Assembly (NCBI RefSeq): GCF_014640295.1
Contig: NZ_BMGR01000011.1
Coordinates: 1 to 64,000, forward strand
Length of the DNA: 64,000 nucleotides
DNA from: Paenibacillus abyssi
Lineage (GTDB): Bacteria > Bacillota > Bacilli > Paenibacillales > Paenibacillaceae
Direction of reading: 5' to 3'
The position numbers and the translations under genes were made by a program. Every line of letters begins with the position of its first letter. The stretch's first letter is position 1. The notes beneath the pieces were generated by a model. It saw only the letters and a program-made list of their open reading frames with translations. It was not told where the DNA came from and did not search any database. Of this stretch, positions 7,941 through 17,142 are shown piece by piece.

Positions 7941-9416
7941 ATGCCGAATCCAGTTCCGGTTATGCCTAAAAAAAAATGGATCCGCTATAGAAAATGGATC
8001 ATCGTTGGCTTGGTGCTTATGCTGTTTCTGTCAACGATCCTGTTCCATACGAACAAAAAGCTTCCCGAAGGAATTTCGTACGAAAGTGATTGGTATCCGG
8101 CCCAAAACCTCGAATTTTTGTACAATATTTCATACGATAACGATGGAAAACGCGAATTCGAAGATCAGATCTATCAAGCCTGGTATCAAGCGATCGAAGA
8201 GGCAGAACGCTTCATCGTATTCGATATGTTTATGTTTACAACCTTTCACAACCAGGGACAGAGCTTTCCTGCTCTTAGCGAGCAGATTGTAAACCGATTA
8301 ATCAGCCAGATGGAAAGGTATCCGCAGCTCAAGGTGATCCTTATTACGGATGAGATCAATACAACCTATGGCTCACATCCTTCGCCTGAGCTGGAACGCT
8401 TGAAGCAAGCCGGCGCGCAGATCGTGATGTCTGATTTGGACAAGCTCAGAGATTCTAATCCGCTCTATTCAGGGATGTGGAGGATGTTCTTCCAATGGTT
8501 TGGGCAGAAGGGGCCCGGTTGGATAAAAAATCCTTTTTCCGATATGGCACCGAAGGTGACAGTACGATCCTATCTGAAGCTTCTGAATGTCAAGGCAAAC
8601 CATCGAAAGGTTCTAATAACGGAGAAAACCGGTATCATCGCTTCCGCGAACGTGCATGATGCAAGTGCCTATCACAGCAATATCGCTTTCCGATTCAGCG
8701 GTGATATACTTCGTGAAGTATGGCGTGCCGAGCAGGCTGTCATTCGGATGTCGGGCGGGACCGAGCTTTCAATCGATGAAAATGAGTTTTCTATTGAGGC
8801 GAAACAGTCTGATACGAATGACGAGGCTGCCGTGCGCGTATTGACAGAAGGACGCATTGGACAAAGGGTGATTGAGGCAATCGAGCAAGCTGAGCCGACG
8901 AACAGGCTATGGATTGGCATGTTCTACCTGGCGGATCGCAGTATCGTCAGAGCGCTGCTGGAAGCCTCGGAGCGCGGAACAGATGTCAGGCTTATTCTCG
9001 ACCCTAATGATAATGCCTTTGGTCAACAAAAGAGCGGCTTGCCTAATAAACCGGTTGCCGCGGAGTTAAAACAGCGTTCCGGCGAGTCGATTGACATTCG
9101 TTGGTTCAATGCGGATCAGGACCAGTATCATACGAAGCTGCTGCTGTTAGAAGGCGAGAAGAACAGCGTTGTTATTGGAGGCTCAGCAAACTTTACCCGC
9201 CGCAATGTTGATGATCTGAATTTGGAGACGAATCTAATGGTATCAGCGCCGACGGATTCGATGTTCATCGAAGAGGTGAAAAGTTATTTTGAACGATTGT
9301 GGTCGAATCAGGATGGAGAATATACGCTGCCGTATGAGACAAAAGCTGAAAAGCTTCCTTTCTTAAAACAGACAGTATACACAATTCAGAATATACTCGG
9401 GTTTACGACTTTTTAA
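7941..9416 (+). CDS. Membrane-anchored phospholipase D-like protein
   Basis: 491 aa. One N-terminal transmembrane helix (about 20-37) after a Lys/Arg-rich start, then two PLD-superfamily repeats, so the catalytic part is probably outside the membrane. Each repeat keeps His and Lys, but the Asp of H-x-K-x4-D is Glu in both: H221-R-K223...E228 and H397-T-K399...E404, each followed by the S-x-N element (SAN). The family cuts or transfers phosphodiesters (cardiolipin synthases, nucleases). AAGGGGG favours ATG 7941 over the ATG at 7920. Substrate unknown. Confidence 0.85.
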   Translation: MPNPVPVMPKKKWIRYRKWIIVGLVLMLFLSTILFHTNKKLPEGISYESDWYPAQNLEFLYNISYDNDGKREFEDQIYQAWYQAIEEAERFIVFDMFMFTTFHNQGQSFPALSEQIVNRLISQMERYPQLKVILITDEINTTYGSHPSPELERLKQAGAQIVMSDLDKLRDSNPLYSGMWRMFFQWFGQKGPGWIKNPFSDMAPKVTVRSYLKLLNVKANHRKVLITEKTGIIASANVHDASAYHSNIAFRFSGDILREVWRAEQAVIRMSGGTELSIDENEFSIEAKQSDTNDEAAVRVLTEGRIGQRVIEAIEQAEPTNRLWIGMFYLADRSIVRALLEASERGTDVRLILDPNDNAFGQQKSGLPNKPVAAELKQRSGESIDIRWFNADQDQYHTKLLLLEGEKNSVVIGGSANFTRRNVDDLNLETNLMVSAPTDSMFIEEVKSYFERLWSNQDGEYTLPYETKAEKLPFLKQTVYTIQNILGFTTF

Positions 9417-9427
9417 CGAGCGGTTAC

Positions 9428-10204
9428 TTAATCATCAAACCTGCCGTAGCTGCGTGCGAAGGAACGGATTCGCTTATAGGCGGAGAGGTCTACCTTTTTT
9501 AACGGAAAAAATTGCGGATGATTGGAGTTGACCTCAAGAATCCAGATTCGATGGTGGTTATCATAAGCAAAATCGATGCCCATTTCATACATGCCGCTTT
9601 TTTTTGCGCTCAGCACTCGTGAAACCGTTACTCCTTTATCGGATAGATGGCGGATCCGGGCTTTGCGACGATCTAAAGATAAGCCCATTTGTTTCAAAAG
9701 CGTGTCCATGGTAATCACTTTGCCGCCTTGATAATGGTTCGTTACGATTTTCTTTGGCCTTCCGACCTTAACCAATAATCCGGTACATGTCCAAGCGCCT
9801 TTCGGTTTACGTTGGACCATGACCCTGATATCGTACGGACGGCCATTTGTTTTAGCCAGAGAAATGCCTTGCTGTATGATCATTTTTTTCTGTATATGCG
9901 CGGCTAAATACTGAAACAGGGACGGCAAATTTGAAAAATGCTGCCGTTTCTGTTCTTTTTTTTGAATTGAAAATAAGTCATAACCAGTGGAAACGCGTAT
10001 CAATTTGAAAATGCCAATGCCTTGGGAGCCGATATCCGGTTTAATGTAGAGCGATTTATATTTTTCAGACATTTTTGTCAGATTTTTATTGGAGAAGGAA
10101 ACGGTATTTGGGACAAGCCGCTTCGTATCCGGATTGTCTAATAAGTATCGGCACACCCGGAGTTTTCCTTTCAACGAATTGCTGCGATACTTTTTTACAT
10201 ACAT
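9428..10204 (-). CDS. YheC/YheD family ATP-grasp protein (1)
   Basis: 258 aa. ATP-grasp motifs: LYIKPDIGSQGIGIFKL (ATP-binding Lys and Gly loop), YDIRVMVQR, and the metal site WILEVNSNHP. The family includes B. subtilis YheC and YheD, which associate with the spore coat; their chemistry is unknown. It is the downstream member of a tandem pair, 29 bases after the upstream paralogue, so probably one transcript and a duplication. It ends 11 bases past the convergent PLD gene stop. Confidence 0.87.
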   Translation of the reverse strand: MYVKKYRSNSLKGKLRVCRYLLDNPDTKRLVPNTVSFSNKNLTKMSEKYKSLYIKPDIGSQGIGIFKLIRVSTGYDLFSIQKKEQKRQHFSNLPSLFQYLAAHIQKKMIIQQGISLAKTNGRPYDIRVMVQRKPKGAWTCTGLLVKVGRPKKIVTNHYQGGKVITMDTLLKQMGLSLDRRKARIRHLSDKGVTVSRVLSAKKSGMYEMGIDFAYDNHHRIWILEVNSNHPQFFPLKKVDLSAYKRIRSFARSYGRFDD

Positions 10205-10233
10205 TTATCTCCCCCCCAGTAGACTAGGCCGAA

Positions 10234-10992
10234 TTATTTAATTCTTCCGTAGGCTCGTGCATAACGGATCACTTTACGATACATGCTTTTATTAGGCAGT
10301 TGATTGAAAATATACGGATCAGGCCTTGTATTGACTTCCAGGATTTGCGGAAATACACTGCGGTCAATGCCGATATCGATACCGATTTCTTTGATGCCGC
10401 TGTACTTTCGCTGGAATTGCTCGGCAACCTGCAGTCCTAATTTGTTTAATCGCGTTTTAAACTGCTTGATCTGTGTAGGATTCAAATGGGGTTTTAGTAA
10501 GATATCAACAGACATAGGGGTACCGCCGCTGTGATAATTGGTTACGATTTTTTTGGGGTGTCCAAGACGGCCGATGATGCCTGTCGTTTCCCATTCCCCG
10601 AAAGGATTTCGCTGGACCATAACACGGATATCGAATCGTCTGCCCTTATACTTTAAAAGGGAGATACCTTTCTGGATCAGATATTCGCGTTTGCCGATTT
10701 CCTTGGCGATCGAATGATACATGGCATCGTACGTGTTAAAAACGTTGAGCCGCTCCCTGTGCTGGTAACGAAATCCGGTGCCGGTTTTCTCGATCCTCAT
10801 CACGCCTTGGCCGAAGCTTCCCCGATTAGGCTTAACGTAAACCATGCCATATGTGTTCAGTAATGAGTACAGCGTTTTAGAATTAAATTTTTTTGTTGTC
10901 GGGATATAGGAATTAAATAACGGGTTCTTGCACAATAGCTGTGTTTTATGCCACTTGCTGGCCAGCCATTGGAGGGAAGTTTTTCTGTTCAA
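10234..10992 (-). CDS. YheC/YheD family ATP-grasp protein (2)
   Basis: 252 aa. Same architecture as its neighbour: MVYVKPNRGSFGQGVMRIEK, RFDIRVMVQRNPFGEWETTG, and ILEVNTRPDP near the C-terminus. GxxGxG and the acidic metal ligands are intact, so an active ligase-type enzyme is plausible. First gene of the two-gene unit. Association with spores is inferred only from family members. Confidence 0.87.
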   Translation of the reverse strand: MNRKTSLQWLASKWHKTQLLCKNPLFNSYIPTTKKFNSKTLYSLLNTYGMVYVKPNRGSFGQGVMRIEKTGTGFRYQHRERLNVFNTYDAMYHSIAKEIGKREYLIQKGISLLKYKGRRFDIRVMVQRNPFGEWETTGIIGRLGHPKKIVTNYHSGGTPMSVDILLKPHLNPTQIKQFKTRLNKLGLQVAEQFQRKYSGIKEIGIDIGIDRSVFPQILEVNTRPDPYIFNQLPNKSMYRKVIRYARAYGRIK

Positions 10993-11199
10993 GGGCTGAT
11001 TTCCTTTCTTTTAGATCATTATTTTCATAAGAAATTATAGAGGCATCGCATAGATCCATTGTATGAGCTATTACTGATGGCGGCACAGCGATAGCCTGCC
11101 CCGTCAACAATAACACCGGATATCAAATGTTGTGCTTGTCGATGTGGCCTAAAGCAGGTGTGAGAAGGAATGGGCAGCACCTCTTTTCAACATACATAA

Positions 11200-11248
11200 G
11201 GGGGGTATAGTAAAAATACTTGACTAAAATAGGGGAGGGGGGTATACT
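11200..11248 (+). promoter_or_regulatory. copA promoter with duplicated G6-TATA motif (possible CsoR-type operator)
   Basis: TTGACT (11220-11225), 17-base spacer, TATACT (11243-11248): near-consensus. GGGGGGTATA occurs twice on the same strand, at 11200-11209 and at 11237-11246 where it overlaps -10. G/C runs next to TA are characteristic of CsoR copper operators, but the copies here are direct, not inverted. Copper control is inference; no csoR or copZ lies alongside in the window. Confidence 0.7.
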
Positions 11249-11302
11249 GGGATCAAGTTAAGAAATAATTTAACAGCGTTGACCCCTAGTAAGGAGTTGG
11301 GA

Positions 11303-13747
11303 ATGATGGATACGAACAAGAGACAGGATGAGAAACAAACCACCTTGCAAATTACAGGCATGACCTGCGCCGCTTGTGCGAATCGAATTGAGAAAGGACT
11401 AGGCAAGCTTGATGGCGTGAGCTCGGCTAATGTTAACTTTGCACTTGAGAAGGCCAGTGTTTCGTATGATCCCGCTAAAGTGGATCTGCCCATATTGCAA
11501 AGCAGCATTGAAAAGTTAGGTTACGGAACCGTGAAAGAGGCAGTTGATTTCAACATCGAGGGAATGACATGTGCCGCTTGCGCTACAAGGATCGAGAAAG
11601 GGTTGAACAAACTTCCTGGCATCTCGAATGCAACCGTTAATCTCGCGATGGAAACGGCTCATGTTGAATATTCGCCAGGAGATGTCTCTGTTGCCGATAT
11701 TCAAGCAAAGGTACATAACCTGGGATACAAAGCGACGCCGAAACAAGAAGAGAGCGGCGCTCAGAACCGCCGCGGGCTTGAATTGAAAAAACAGAAACAA
11801 AAATTGCTTTTATCCGGAATCCTTTCATTACCGTTGTTATGGGCGATGGTCGGTCATTTCTCCTTCACATCATGGATCTATATGCCGGAAATTTTTATGA
11901 ACCCCTGGTTCCAGCTCATTCTCGCCACGCCTGTGCAATTCTATATCGGCAAGCAGTTTTATGTTGGTGCCTATAAAGCTCTTCGCAATAGGAGCGCAAA
12001 TATGGATGTTCTCATCGCGTTAGGTACATCCGCCGCTTATTTCTACAGTTTGTATTTGTCAATCGTGTGGTATCTGGATGGAGCTTCAGCCCATCATGGC
12101 CCTGCGTTGTATTATGAAACCAGTGCCGTCTTAATTACGCTTGTCGTTATGGGAAAATTGTTCGAGACGCTTGCTAAAGGACGTACATCGGAAGCAATCA
12201 AATCGCTGATGGGACTGCAAGCCAAAACGGCACTTGTCATCCGGGATGGACAGGAAACGGTACTGCCGGTTGAGGAAGTGATCGTAGGGGATATCGTGCT
12301 TGTGCGTCCGGGTGAGAAGGTGCCGGTGGACGGTGTCGTACTGGAAGGCACTTCTGCGGTTGATGAATCGATGCTAACCGGGGAGAGTATTCCGCTTGAG
12401 AAGCGTCAGGGAGACCATGTAATCGGGGCTACGATTAATAAGAATGGCGTGCTGAAGATTCAAGCGTCGAAGGTGGGAAAAGAAACGGCTCTTGCGCAGA
12501 TTATTAAAGTCGTCGAAGAAGCACAAGGCTCGAAGGCGCCGATCCAACGGGTAGCCGATGTCATCTCGGGGATATTCGTCCCGATTGTTGTAGGCGTTGC
12601 GATCGCTGCTTTTGCGGTGTGGTATTTCTTTATCACGCCGGGTGACTTTGCCGGATCGCTCGAAATCGCCATTGCGATTCTTGTTATCGCATGCCCATGC
12701 GCCCTTGGCTTAGCAACACCGACCTCCATAATGGCAGGCTCGGGCCGGGCGGCAGAGCTTGGCATTTTGTTCAAAGGGGGAGAGCACTTAGAGCTTACCC
12801 ATAAGATCGATACGATTGTTCTCGATAAAACGGGTACCGTCACAAAAGGGAAGCCGGAGCTGACCGATGTGATTGCAGTAGGGGATGAGCTGCAGTTTCT
12901 GCGGCTAGTCGGCAGTGCGGAGAAAAATTCGGAGCACCCGCTGGCTGAAGCCATCGTAAAAGGGATTCAGAGTAAAGATATCTCCCTGGGAAATGCGGAA
13001 GAATTTGAAGCCCTCCCGGGTTATGGTATCCGTGCTGCGGTAGAAGGCCATGAACTGCTTATCGGTACGCGCCGGTTAATGGAGAAGTATGACATCGATG
13101 TGAAGGAAATTTATGACACGATGTCCTTGCTTGAAGAGGCGGGCAAAACAGCGATGCTGGTTGCTGTGAATAATGAGTATGCCGGTATGGTAGCTGTAGC
13201 CGATACGATCAAAGAAACCTCTGCCGCAGCAGTCAAACGCCTTAAGGATATGGGAATCGAAGTGATCATGATTACGGGCGACAACACACGCACTGCAAAG
13301 GCAATTGCCTCACAGGTTGGCATTGATCGCGTGTTAGCAGAAGTGCTGCCTGAAGGCAAAGCGGAAGAAGTGAAAAAACTGCAGGATCAGGGCAAGAAAG
13401 TAGCCATGGTCGGTGACGGCATTAATGACGCGCCGGCTCTGGCAACGGCCGACATCGGAATGGCGATCGGCACAGGTACCGACATAGCGATGGAAGCGGC
13501 AGACGTAACACTGATGCGCGGCGACCTGGCGAGCATTCCCGACGCAATCTATATGAGCCGGAGGACTATGGGCAATATCAGGCAGAATTTGTTCTGGGCG
13601 CTCGCCTACAATTCGCTTGGCATACCGGTAGCGGCTATCGGTTTGCTGGCGCCTTGGGTAGCAGGGGCGGCAATGGCATTAAGCTCGGTATCGGTCGTTT
13701 TGAACGCTTTGCGCCTGCAGCGCGTGAAAATTCGTAAAGCCATATAA
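11303..13747 (+). CDS. copA: Copper-exporting P1B-type ATPase
   Basis: 814 aa. Two N-terminal heavy-metal-binding domains (C22-A-A-C25 and C90-A-A-C93 in GMTCAAC), then a P1B ATPase core: membrane CPC (C464-P-C466), phosphorylated D508 in DKTGT, hinge GDGINDAP (D705). These mark a Cu(I) exporter in the plasma membrane; length is usual for CopA. AAGGAG before ATG 11303 sets the start; the reading frame goes back 8 codons to a TTG. Single gene: no copper chaperone or repressor gene follows, unlike the usual csoR-copZ-copA order. Confidence 0.96.
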   Translation: MMDTNKRQDEKQTTLQITGMTCAACANRIEKGLGKLDGVSSANVNFALEKASVSYDPAKVDLPILQSSIEKLGYGTVKEAVDFNIEGMTCAACATRIEKGLNKLPGISNATVNLAMETAHVEYSPGDVSVADIQAKVHNLGYKATPKQEESGAQNRRGLELKKQKQKLLLSGILSLPLLWAMVGHFSFTSWIYMPEIFMNPWFQLILATPVQFYIGKQFYVGAYKALRNRSANMDVLIALGTSAAYFYSLYLSIVWYLDGASAHHGPALYYETSAVLITLVVMGKLFETLAKGRTSEAIKSLMGLQAKTALVIRDGQETVLPVEEVIVGDIVLVRPGEKVPVDGVVLEGTSAVDESMLTGESIPLEKRQGDHVIGATINKNGVLKIQASKVGKETALAQIIKVVEEAQGSKAPIQRVADVISGIFVPIVVGVAIAAFAVWYFFITPGDFAGSLEIAIAILVIACPCALGLATPTSIMAGSGRAAELGILFKGGEHLELTHKIDTIVLDKTGTVTKGKPELTDVIAVGDELQFLRLVGSAEKNSEHPLAEAIVKGIQSKDISLGNAEEFEALPGYGIRAAVEGHELLIGTRRLMEKYDIDVKEIYDTMSLLEEAGKTAMLVAVNNEYAGMVAVADTIKETSAAAVKRLKDMGIEVIMITGDNTRTAKAIASQVGIDRVLAEVLPEGKAEEVKKLQDQGKKVAMVGDGINDAPALATADIGMAIGTGTDIAMEAADVTLMRGDLASIPDAIYMSRRTMGNIRQNLFWALAYNSLGIPVAAIGLLAPWVAGAAMALSSVSVVLNALRLQRVKIRKAI

Positions 13748-13757
13748 AGCAAAAGTG

Positions 13758-13787
13758 ACGGTTGGTGCGAGAAGCCAGCCGTTTTTT
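13758..13787 (+). terminator. copA terminator
   Basis: ACGGTTGG / CCAGCCGT stem, 9-base loop, six T. Confidence 0.85.
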
Positions 13788-13876
13788 GCTGCTGCTGGTC
13801 AGGTATAGCTATACTTCCACCGCAAATCATGAGATAATAAACTTTTGAATTCGAGTGTATGGAGGCTTTTATTTCA

Positions 13877-15829
13877 GTGGATCGTTATCCTTTTGAATAC
13901 AATCCTTCGCAGCCCTTTTTACAGCAAGTTGGCGAATGGGTTGCGGATGTGTTTTATGATATTTTGCCGGAGGCCGGCTTTGAAGTGCGTGATGAACAGA
14001 TCTATATGGCATTTCAACTTGAGAAGGCATTTGCCGAGAAAAGGACGATGTTCGCGGAAGCAGGCGTGGGGACCGGGAAAACACTCGTCTACTTGTTATA
14101 CGCGATCTGTTATGCCCGCTATACTAGAAAACCTGCGATTATCGCCTGCGCGGATGAATCGTTGATCGAGCAACTGGTTAAGCCGGAAGGCGATCTGGCA
14201 AAGCTGGCCGAGCATCTTAGCCTGGCGATTGATGCGCGGCTTGGCAAATCTCCCGATCAATACGTTTGCCTCGTTAAGCTTGACGAAGCGAGAGTGAAGG
14301 ACGAGGAAGCTGAGCTGTTTGAAGGGATATATGAAGAGCTGCCTGATTTCGTTCGTTCTCCTGGCGGCATGCAATCGTTCTATGCATACGGAGATCGCAA
14401 GTTATATCCGCATTTAAATGATTCGCAGTGGAACAAGATCAATTGGGATGCGTTCCAGGATTGTTTTGTGTGCGATAAACGCCACCGCTGTGGACAAACC
14501 TTATCCCGCGATCATTATCGCCGTTCAGGTGATTTAATCATTTGCTCGCATGATTTTTATATGGAGCATGTATGGACGTATGAGGGAAGAAAGCGGGAAG
14601 GCCAACTGCCGCTGCTTCCGGAGCACTGCGCGGTTATTTTTGATGAAGGGCATCTGCTCGAATCGGCTGCTCAGAAAGCATTGACCTATAAGCTTAAGCA
14701 TGCTGTATTCGAAGAGCTGATTACAAGGCTGCTGCAGGGCGAAATCCGTGAATCGTTGGCCGTGCTTGTGGATGAGGCAATCACACAAAGCGAGCTGATG
14801 TTTGAGATCCTTGGCAGGCAGAGCATGACGATTTCCGGTTCTGAACGAAAGCAAGTGATTATAAATGAACGGCTTCTTTACGAAGTGCGTACGTTTCAAA
14901 ATGTCCTTTCAGCGATTGAAGAAGAGCTGGTGTTCGAGAGCGGGCTTTATACATTAAATGATTATCAGCTGAGGATTGTCGAAGAACATATCGAAATGAT
15001 GCAAAAGGCGCTGGGTTTATTCCATCAATCGGATACGTTGATCTGTTGGGTGACTGAAAGCGAAGAAGGACTGTCACTGGCTATCATGCCCAGGACGGTT
15101 AAAGAAGTGTTAAGAGAACAGGTATTCAGCTTGAAGATGCCCGTCATTTTCTCTTCGGCGACTTTATCGGCAGATGGTTCTTTTCAATATGTAGCCGATA
15201 GTCTGGGAATTGAGCAGTATTTGTCATTTTCCGTGGCATCCCCTTATGATTATGAACAGCAGATGGAGGTCACGGCGCCCAATTGGGCCTCAGGCGGCAC
15301 ATTTGAAGAGAAGATGGAGGCAGCCGTGCAGCTGCTTGTGCGAACGAAAGGCAGCGCCCTGCTCTTGTTCCCGGCAGAAGATGATTTACAGCGTTTCAAG
15401 CAGGACATCTCGCAATATCCGGAATGCGCGGAGATGCGTTTCTTATATGAGGGGGATCAGGAAATCAGCCACCTTATCCATACCTTCCAACACGACGAAG
15501 CGAGCATCCTTTGCGCGGTTAGCTTATGGGAGGGGCTTGATGTTCCCGGACCAGCTTTGACAAACGTTATCGTATGGTCGCTTCCGTTCCCGCCCCAGGA
15601 TCCAGTGTTTATGGCAAAGCGGTTAATCGTGAAATCCCCGTTTGATGAGGTAGACATGCCTTATATGCTGCTGCGCCTTAGGCAAGGAATCGGACGGTTA
15701 ATCCGCTCGCGTGAGGACCGGGGAATCGTAGCGATTCTCAGCTCAGAGCTTCATGAAGTGCAAACGGTGCGTGATCAGGTTACAGCAATTTTGCCTCAGG
15801 GAGTGAAGCTGAAAGAGACGATTGCCTGA
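13877..15829 (+). CDS. XPD/DinG-type Fe-S DNA helicase
   Basis: 650 aa, superfamily 2. Walker A AGVGTGKT, a DEGH box in place of DEAH, and C-terminal helicase motifs (SLWEGLDVPG, RQGIGRLIRS). Between Walker A and B are four cysteines, C131, C196, C199 and C205, spaced like the 4Fe-4S ligands of DinG/XPD (single Cys, then three close together). B. subtilis DinG, as I recall, lacks this cluster. Probable 5'-3' helicase for repair or R-loop removal. GGAGG at 13861-13865 suggests GTG 13877; ATG 13859 is the alternative and adds six residues. Confidence 0.88.
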   Translation: MDRYPFEYNPSQPFLQQVGEWVADVFYDILPEAGFEVRDEQIYMAFQLEKAFAEKRTMFAEAGVGTGKTLVYLLYAICYARYTRKPAIIACADESLIEQLVKPEGDLAKLAEHLSLAIDARLGKSPDQYVCLVKLDEARVKDEEAELFEGIYEELPDFVRSPGGMQSFYAYGDRKLYPHLNDSQWNKINWDAFQDCFVCDKRHRCGQTLSRDHYRRSGDLIICSHDFYMEHVWTYEGRKREGQLPLLPEHCAVIFDEGHLLESAAQKALTYKLKHAVFEELITRLLQGEIRESLAVLVDEAITQSELMFEILGRQSMTISGSERKQVIINERLLYEVRTFQNVLSAIEEELVFESGLYTLNDYQLRIVEEHIEMMQKALGLFHQSDTLICWVTESEEGLSLAIMPRTVKEVLREQVFSLKMPVIFSSATLSADGSFQYVADSLGIEQYLSFSVASPYDYEQQMEVTAPNWASGGTFEEKMEAAVQLLVRTKGSALLLFPAEDDLQRFKQDISQYPECAEMRFLYEGDQEISHLIHTFQHDEASILCAVSLWEGLDVPGPALTNVIVWSLPFPPQDPVFMAKRLIVKSPFDEVDMPYMLLRLRQGIGRLIRSREDRGIVAILSSELHEVQTVRDQVTAILPQGVKLKETIA

Positions 15830-15847
15830 GCATCCCGGCATAATAAA

Positions 15848-15876
15848 GGGCTGCCTGCCAAAAACGGCGGCAGCCC
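15848..15876 (-). terminator. Hairpin between convergent genes
   Basis: GGGCTGCC / GGCAGCCC stem. On the minus strand a short TTTATTA run follows, so it best serves the 100-aa gene at 15891; it could stop the helicase transcript too. Confidence 0.65.
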
Positions 15877-15890
15877 CATTCTGTTCGAGG

Positions 15891-16193
15891 TTAATTCTTC
15901 TTTCGATTCTGCATCTCTTCTGTGACGACAAATGCGAGCTCTTCGTTTCCGAACAGCGACAGGACGCCAAGCAGGGTATCATCGAGAATCTCGTCAGACT
16001 CATCTTTAGATACGGTTAATGTTATTGCTTGCTGCAGGGCAGGATTGGCGGCTTGCTGCGGATAGGCCCGCAGATAAACCTCGTGCGGATCGAGGTCATG
16101 ATTGACACACCACTGTGCAAATACGAGAATCATCATATGCTCGTCGCGCTCATAATCGCGGATAATCTGTTCTTCTATATCTTTGCGGCTCAT
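15891..16193 (-). CDS. Conserved hypothetical protein, 100 aa
   Basis: A mostly helical acidic protein (MSRKDIEEQIIRDYERDEHM...). It has the phrase FAQWCVNHDLDPHEVYLRAYP, and the C-terminal half is probably two helices. AAAGGAG stands before ATG. No family recognised. Divergent from the thioredoxin-like gene with about 100 bases between. Confidence 0.75.
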   Translation of the reverse strand: MSRKDIEEQIIRDYERDEHMMILVFAQWCVNHDLDPHEVYLRAYPQQAANPALQQAITLTVSKDESDEILDDTLLGVLSLFGNEELAFVVTEEMQNRKKN

Positions 16194-16294
16194 TGCGATT
16201 CTCCTTTTAATTAGTAAACTGCGTTCATTATAACGATATTAAATTCGGTTCACAATAACGAAGTCATGAATGATTGGTGAAAGGGGCTGAGCAG

Positions 16295-16603
16295 ATGGCG
16301 ATTGAGGAAATAAGCGAACGGGAGTTAAAGAAGGTTATAAACGAACAGACAGGCAAAGCTGCTGTATTTTTCTTTACGCCGTTTTGCGGAACGTGCAAGT
16401 TGGCGGAAAAAATGCTTGAAATCATCCAATCGACCTCCATTTCTACCGTTATTCATAAAGTCAATATCAACTACGCGCCTTTGCTTCGCGATGATTGGAA
16501 GATAACAAGCGTGCCGTGTCTAGTCATTTTGCAGGATGGGGTACCAATGCATTTCGAATATGCGCTGCGCTCGGTTGACCATGTGTACGGCATGTTAAAA
16601 TAA
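16295..16603 (+). CDS. Thioredoxin-like protein
   Basis: 102 aa, the size of a single thioredoxin domain, with no signal peptide. Active site C31-G-T-C34 (FFFTPFCGTC) and the cis-Pro element TSVPCLVI near 79-86 support dithiol-disulfide exchange. The extra Cys next to the cis-Pro (VPC) is uncommon. AAAGGGG fixes ATG 16295. The next gene starts 22 bases after its stop, so they are likely co-transcribed. Confidence 0.86.
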   Translation: MAIEEISERELKKVINEQTGKAAVFFFTPFCGTCKLAEKMLEIIQSTSISTVIHKVNINYAPLLRDDWKITSVPCLVILQDGVPMHFEYALRSVDHVYGMLK

Positions 16604-16625
16604 TCGAATGAAAAGAGGGAATGAT

Positions 16626-16985
16626 ATGGAAAAATTAATGTTTGTTGAAATCGGAATGGGAACAGATCTTCATGGACAGAACGTGACGAAAGCGTCCGTG
16701 CGTGCCGTTCAAAATGCGATTCATCATAATTCAATGCCGGGCTTGCGCTCCATACTTCCAGGGAACAGCTTGGATAACATGAAGGTCCATGTCAAATTGG
16801 CTGTCCCTTGCGATCGGGAGCTGCTGGATATGGAACAGGTCAAAGCGGCGCTTCCTTACGGCCAAGTAACGATAGAAGTGATTGATGGCGGTATGCTGAC
16901 AACTAGCGGTGTGGTGCTGCCGGATAAAGAGGATAAAAATGATCTGATCTATGTTGTCGTGGCGGCAGTTGAAGTAGGCTATTAA
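16626..16985 (+). CDS. Lin0512 family protein
   Basis: 119 aa. The pattern FVEIGMGTDLHGQNVTKASV...AV.NAIHHNSMPGL and the closing YVVVAAVEVGY match what I recall of the Lin0512 family of conserved proteins without assigned activity. AGAGGGA upstream of ATG 16626 fixes the start. Second gene of a two-gene unit with the thioredoxin-like gene; the terminator at about 17054-17080 probably closes it. A functional link to the downstream Zur region is not implied by strand and position alone. Confidence 0.78.
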   Translation: MEKLMFVEIGMGTDLHGQNVTKASVRAVQNAIHHNSMPGLRSILPGNSLDNMKVHVKLAVPCDRELLDMEQVKAALPYGQVTIEVIDGGMLTTSGVVLPDKEDKNDLIYVVVAAVEVGY

Positions 16986-16998
16986 GATAAAAATAAGA

Positions 16999-17102
16999 TT
17001 GACGTAAGCTAGTATCCTTGATAAACTAAGCAAAGCGTAATTATTACTATTAAAGCCGAAACTTCTCGGTTTTTTCTTTTTCATAAAAGCGTAATGATTA
17101 CG
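16999..17102 (+). promoter_or_regulatory. Two Zur boxes and promoter upstream of the COG0523 gene
   Basis: Two perfect copies of GTAAT-N-ATTAC, the core of the Bacillus Zur box: 17037-17047 (in CGTAATTATTACT) and 17091-17101 (in CGTAATGATTACG), centres 54 bases apart. A candidate promoter TTGACG (16999-17004), 17 bases, TAAACT (17022-17027) would start transcripts in the upstream box. A second possible -10 (TATAAA, 17103-17108) abuts the downstream box. B. subtilis yciC is also repressed through a proximal and a distal Zur box. Confidence 0.85.
17054..17080 (+). terminator. Terminator between the two Zur boxes
   Basis: AGCCGA / TCGGTT stem (one wobble) with 6-base loop and TTTTTTCTTTT. It most simply ends the thioredoxin-Lin0512 transcript; it also lies just downstream of the candidate promoter at 16999-17027. 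Confidence 0.7.
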
Positions 17103-17142
17103 TATAAAGGAGTCGAGAATGTAAACAAATGGAGGGCTTTCA

